Assembly: GCF_003323735.1 (NCBI RefSeq)
Contig: NZ_QOIM01000042.1
Coordinates: 558,001 to 622,000 of the forward strand
DNA from: Streptomyces reniochalinae
GTDB lineage: Bacteria > Actinomycetota > Actinomycetes > Streptomycetales > Streptomycetaceae
Direction of reading: 5' to 3'
Length of the DNA: 64,000 bases
Each line of letters begins with the position of its first letter. Positions within the stretch are counted from its first letter, which is position 1. The translations under genes were made by a program, and so were the position numbers. This document shows positions 61,192 to 64,000 of the stretch, piece by piece. The notes under the pieces are model-generated. The model searched no databases, was not told the DNA's origin, and saw only the letters and a list, made by a program, of their open reading frames with translations.

Positions 61192-61418
61192 TCCAGCCCC
61201 TGGTCGGGCTCGTCGATGCCGAGGTGGGCGACGGCCCGGTTCGCGGCGTTCATGTCGGCTGCCAGGGAGTCGAGTTCACGGGTGAGCGCGGGCTCGTCGG
61301 CTGGGGTGGCGCCGCTGGGGGCGACCAGCCACCAGCGCTCGCCCCGGCGGACGGCGGGAGTGTCGGCCAGTTGCTCGGAGGAACGGATGCTGGCCCAGGT
61401 GGGTTCGGGGCAGGTCAT
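61188..61418 (-). CDS. small hypothetical protein
   Basis: 76 residues, ATG 61418 with GAGGTG ahead; an in-frame ATG at 61430 is less likely. RGERWWLVAPSGATPADEPA then a helical LDSLAADMNAANRAVAHLGI. Its stop overlaps the DnaB-N gene start. No family recognised. Confidence 0.55.
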   Translation of the reverse strand: MTCPEPTWASIRSSEQLADTPAVRRGERWWLVAPSGATPADEPALTRELDSLAADMNAANRAVAHLGIDEPDQGLE

Positions 61419-61508
61419 TGGGCACCTCAAGGGGAGGGTGGGCTGGGCGGAGGGGCGTTGTGGCGGAGCCCGTTCGTCTCGTCGGGGTGCTGCTGAGGGG
61501 AGCGGCGG

Positions 61509-63305
61509 TCACGCCGCCGGTCCGTACTGATCGCGGCCGGGCCGGTCCTTGGCCAGAGCACGCTCGGTGATGGCGGCGGTGGCCTCCTTCGAGGCGGCGC
61601 CGAGGCGGTCGGCGTCCCGCTCGCGGTACCAGGGCTTGAGATCCAGCAGCGCCGGTCGGACCCCGGTCGCCAGCAACAGCGCACTGCCCTTGGGCAGAGC
61701 CCGGATCTTGTCCGGCGGGAGCACGCGCTCTTGCCGCATGCTCACGGAGGAGGACTTCCCGGACTCGCTGTTGGAGACCGAGAGGGTCTGCACGTCGTGG
61801 TCCCCGGCCAGGCGGGAGAGCTTGTCGGCGAAGTCCGCGTCATCGATCCCGGATCCGATGAGCTTGATCGTCGCCGCGCTCCACAGAGCGTCCATCCCGG
61901 TCTCGCCCCACACCCGCTGACCTTGCCGGTAGGACTGCAGGATCGTGATCGGGATGACTCCACGGCTCCCCAGGTGGGAGTAGAGGTCGGGCAGGTCCTG
62001 GATCTTGCACACGTTCGCCGCCTCATCCAAGACGCTCAACAGCGGCGGGTCGAGGCGTCCGCCGTCGCATTCGGCTTGGATGACGGCCGCCCGCATCACC
62101 GCGTCAGCGGCGGCGGCGATGATCGCCGAGGCCGATCCGCCGCCGTCCTTGGAGAGCAGATAGAGCGTGTCGCGGCTGGAGGAGAACGCCTCCGGCTTGA
62201 ACTCCCGTAGCTGCGACGTGCGGTGGGGCGGGGTGACCCAGGCGGCGATGCGTGGGTCGAGCAAACATGCCGCGTACTGTCGCGCGTTCTCGAAGATGCC
62301 GTCCCGCGTCTCGACGGCTCCGGCGACGGTGCCCTGGAGCTGGGCGGCGACGGCGTCCAGTCCCGCGTCGGTGAGCAGGTCGATCGGGGTGCGGTCGGCA
62401 GGGGAGGCGAGCCAGGCGGTCACCTCGGTCACCGGCCGCCCGCCCCGCGCCGCCGCGAGGAAGAGCGCGGTGAGGGTGTTGGCGGCGGCCGTCGACCAGA
62501 AGTCCCCCGCGGTGGACTCGTCAATGGAGGCGGTGACGAAATGCTGCGCCAGACGGCGGGCCCCGGTCAGGTCGTGGGCATCGGAGAGGATGTCCCACCA
62601 CATCGTCTGCTCGGCGTGCGCGATCTGCTGAGGGTCCAGCGTCCATACGGTGCCCACCTTGGCGCGCTCGTCGAGCGTCGCGGTGTAGGCGTCGTTGGCC
62701 GCTTTGTTGGAGGTCAGCAGGACCGCGCCGGGTGCGCGGAGGATCGCGGGGATCGCGAGGCCGGAGGTCTTGCCGGAGCGGGGCGCCATGATGGCCAGGA
62801 GGACGTCCTCCCAGGAGGAACGAACCTCCGCCGAGCCGGGCTTCAACGAGCCGAGCAGCACCCCGCGGTCATCGGGAGCGATATCCGCCGGTTTGCTGCC
62901 GGTGAGGCTGGGGCGCAGGCCGGTGGCCTTGACGGCGGCCTTCTTCGGCAGCAGGTCACCCAGATCGCGGTGGTCGGCGAGGCCCTGCTTGTTGGTGCGG
63001 AAGCGCAGCCACAGCTTCGCGCCGAGCACGGCGGCCGTGAGCAGGAGCACGGCGGGGACGGCGTAGCAGCCGGTGAGCAGGGCGGGCCGGTCGAGATGGG
63101 GCCACAGGGTCTCGGGGTGGAAGAGGGCCTGGAGTGGTTCGAGCGGAACCCACGGGCCGGAGCCGAAGGCGGTGTTGGTGAGGTTGCCGAACAGCCAGGC
63201 CAGGCTGCCGCCGCCGATACCGAGGGCGGCGATGCCGAGCAGGAGATAGAGCAGGACGTCCGTACCGGTGGTGGTCGAGGGCGTCCTGGTACGCGCAGCA
63301 GACAA
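61509..63305 (-). CDS. VirD4/TraG-type conjugative coupling protein
   Basis: 598 residues. Two N-terminal transmembrane helices (VLLYLLLGIAALGIGGGSLA; GCYAVPAVLLLTAAVLGAKL), Walker A APRSGKTSG near 174-182, Walker B LLSVLDEAANV near 425, and the DLYSHLGSRGVIPITILQSY stretch typical of type IV coupling proteins. It would energise transfer of relaxase-bound DNA. The start is odd: only TTG 63305 is in frame, while ATG 63376 with GGAG just after the previous stop is one base out of frame, so an indel in 63306-63376 is likely. Confidence 0.85.
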   Translation of the reverse strand: MSAARTRTPSTTTGTDVLLYLLLGIAALGIGGGSLAWLFGNLTNTAFGSGPWVPLEPLQALFHPETLWPHLDRPALLTGCYAVPAVLLLTAAVLGAKLWLRFRTNKQGLADHRDLGDLLPKKAAVKATGLRPSLTGSKPADIAPDDRGVLLGSLKPGSAEVRSSWEDVLLAIMAPRSGKTSGLAIPAILRAPGAVLLTSNKAANDAYTATLDERAKVGTVWTLDPQQIAHAEQTMWWDILSDAHDLTGARRLAQHFVTASIDESTAGDFWSTAAANTLTALFLAAARGGRPVTEVTAWLASPADRTPIDLLTDAGLDAVAAQLQGTVAGAVETRDGIFENARQYAACLLDPRIAAWVTPPHRTSQLREFKPEAFSSSRDTLYLLSKDGGGSASAIIAAAADAVMRAAVIQAECDGGRLDPPLLSVLDEAANVCKIQDLPDLYSHLGSRGVIPITILQSYRQGQRVWGETGMDALWSAATIKLIGSGIDDADFADKLSRLAGDHDVQTLSVSNSESGKSSSVSMRQERVLPPDKIRALPKGSALLLATGVRPALLDLKPWYRERDADRLGAASKEATAAITERALAKDRPGRDQYGPAA

Positions 63306-63389
63306 GACGAGATCCAGGAACGTGCGGAAGCGGCGAGGAGGGCGCGGAGGGAGGGGAAGGCTCTGGAAGTGGTCATGGGAGAGGGGCTC

Positions 63390-63872
63390 CTAGCGGTGGT
63401 GGCGGGGCTGTGGGGCGTGCTCGGGGCGTACCGGCGCGGCGGGCGGCCCCGGTACGGCGGAGGTCGGGCTTGCGGGACCGGGACGTTGCGGGGCCGTGGC
63501 GTAGTAGCGGGCGACCTGGGCCTGCCAGCGCGGCTCCGGGAGCGGGCCGAGCGCCCGCATCTCGTCGCTGGCGCCGTGCAGCTCGTCGCTGAGATCGGTG
63601 AGCGTGGCGGCGGCGTCCTCGAACCGGCAGGCCAGCTCGAAGCCCTCGTCGGTCCCGCACGCCCTGGACTCTTCGACGGCGGCCTCGAAGAACTGGCCGA
63701 GCCGTGCGAGCACGCCGTCGGCTTCGTCCAGCACGTGCTCGGTCGCCTCGGCGGCCTGGTCGTAGGTCTCGGCACCGGTGAGCCGGTCGGTGAGATGGAG
63801 GATCTGGTGCCCGTAGGTGCGCTTGCCCTCCGGATCGGTGGGCGTACGCGTCACATGGGGGTCGAGTGGCAC
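63390..63872 (-). CDS. helical hypothetical protein upstream of the coupling protein
   Basis: 160 residues, GTG 63872 with GGGAGG 5 bases before. Mostly acidic helices (YDQAAEATEHVLDEADGVLA, AVEESRACGTDEGFELACRF), then a Pro-rich tail. It precedes the coupling protein on the same strand and may be part of the transfer operon. No family recognised. Confidence 0.6.
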   Translation of the reverse strand: MPLDPHVTRTPTDPEGKRTYGHQILHLTDRLTGAETYDQAAEATEHVLDEADGVLARLGQFFEAAVEESRACGTDEGFELACRFEDAAATLTDLSDELHGASDEMRALGPLPEPRWQAQVARYYATAPQRPGPASPTSAVPGPPAAPVRPEHAPQPRHHR

Positions 63873-63885
63873 GGGACCTCCCTGC

Positions 63886-64000
63886 TCAGAAGTGGGGGTT
63901 CTCGCTGGGACGGTCGGCCTCACCGGCGGCCTCCAGCAGCTCGGGCAGATCCGACGGGTCGGCGTCCCTGTTGTCGATCCACCACCCGGCCCGGGTCAGC
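63886..64000 (-). CDS. 3' end of a gene running off the right edge
   Basis: The minus frame ends AGWWIDNRDADPSDLPELLE, AAGEADRPSENPHF then TGA, 13 bases before the next gene's GTG. High third-position GC. The start is outside the window; too short to name. Confidence 0.5.
   Translation of the reverse strand, partial: LTRAGWWIDNRDADPSDLPELLEAAGEADRPSENPHF

Overview
The window reads as Streptomyces (or a close actinomycete) DNA. It has very high GC with strong third-position GC, many GTG starts, and families typical of that genus: WhiB, DUF317, DUF2637, DUF6415, RacP, MAB_1171c and B12-type MerR/LitR. There is no rRNA, tRNA, CRISPR array or integrase. The density of accessory and broken genes suggests a plasmid (possibly linear) or a variable chromosome arm.

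Region 1 (1-5.4 kb): an operon of a LuxR-type HTH protein, a DUF6415 protein and an RsbW-like ATPase, divergent from a large regulator, then a sugar-epimerase-like reductase. Region 2 (4.4-28.7 kb): a carotenoid locus that has been torn open. A LitR/CarH-like light regulator, a small membrane-associated protein, crtE and the first ~70 codons of crtI lie on the left. crtU, a cruF-like gene, a crtI/crtD-like desaturase, a short-chain dehydrogenase interrupted by a stop codon, and a paralogue of the small protein lie on the right. The ~15 kb between holds redox and stress genes (formaldehyde dehydrogenase, DJ-1/PfpI, phospholipase D, aldo-keto reductase, Ohr) and many remnants: an IS5-family element, a racP-IS5-phosphatase mosaic, Tn3, HbpS and hemerythrin fragments.

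Region 3 (29.2-39.3 kb): a mobile replicon. A minus-strand operon (XRE repressor, ImmA/IrrE protease, MAB_1171c membrane protein, PAP2-like protein) faces a plus-strand replication and mobilisation operon. That operon has a DnaD-like initiator with an iteron array inside its gene, a DnaC-like ATPase, WhiB, a DUF2637 Spd-like protein, a perfect 23-bp hairpin (candidate oriT), MobC and a HxDxxHxH relaxase. The logic resembles ICEBs1-type repressor/anti-repressor control.

Region 4 (39.4-50.8 kb): an arsenic island with four ArsR repressors, ACR3 exporter, ArsC reductase, two ArsO-like flavoproteins and a third Cys-tailed flavoprotein, an MFS exporter, DUF2180, and an ArsM methyltransferase fused to an ArsN-like acetyltransferase.

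Region 5 (50.4-64 kb): almost all minus strand. It has five DUF317 proteins, a RelE-like protein, DUF4913, a winged-helix regulator, a frameshifted DNA cytosine methyltransferase, a protein with two DnaB N-terminal domains but no motor, and a VirD4/TraG-type coupling protein. Together with the relaxase this suggests transfer of single-stranded DNA rather than the TraB double-strand route usual in Streptomyces. Several genes carry single-base frameshifts, so true decay and read errors must be separated.
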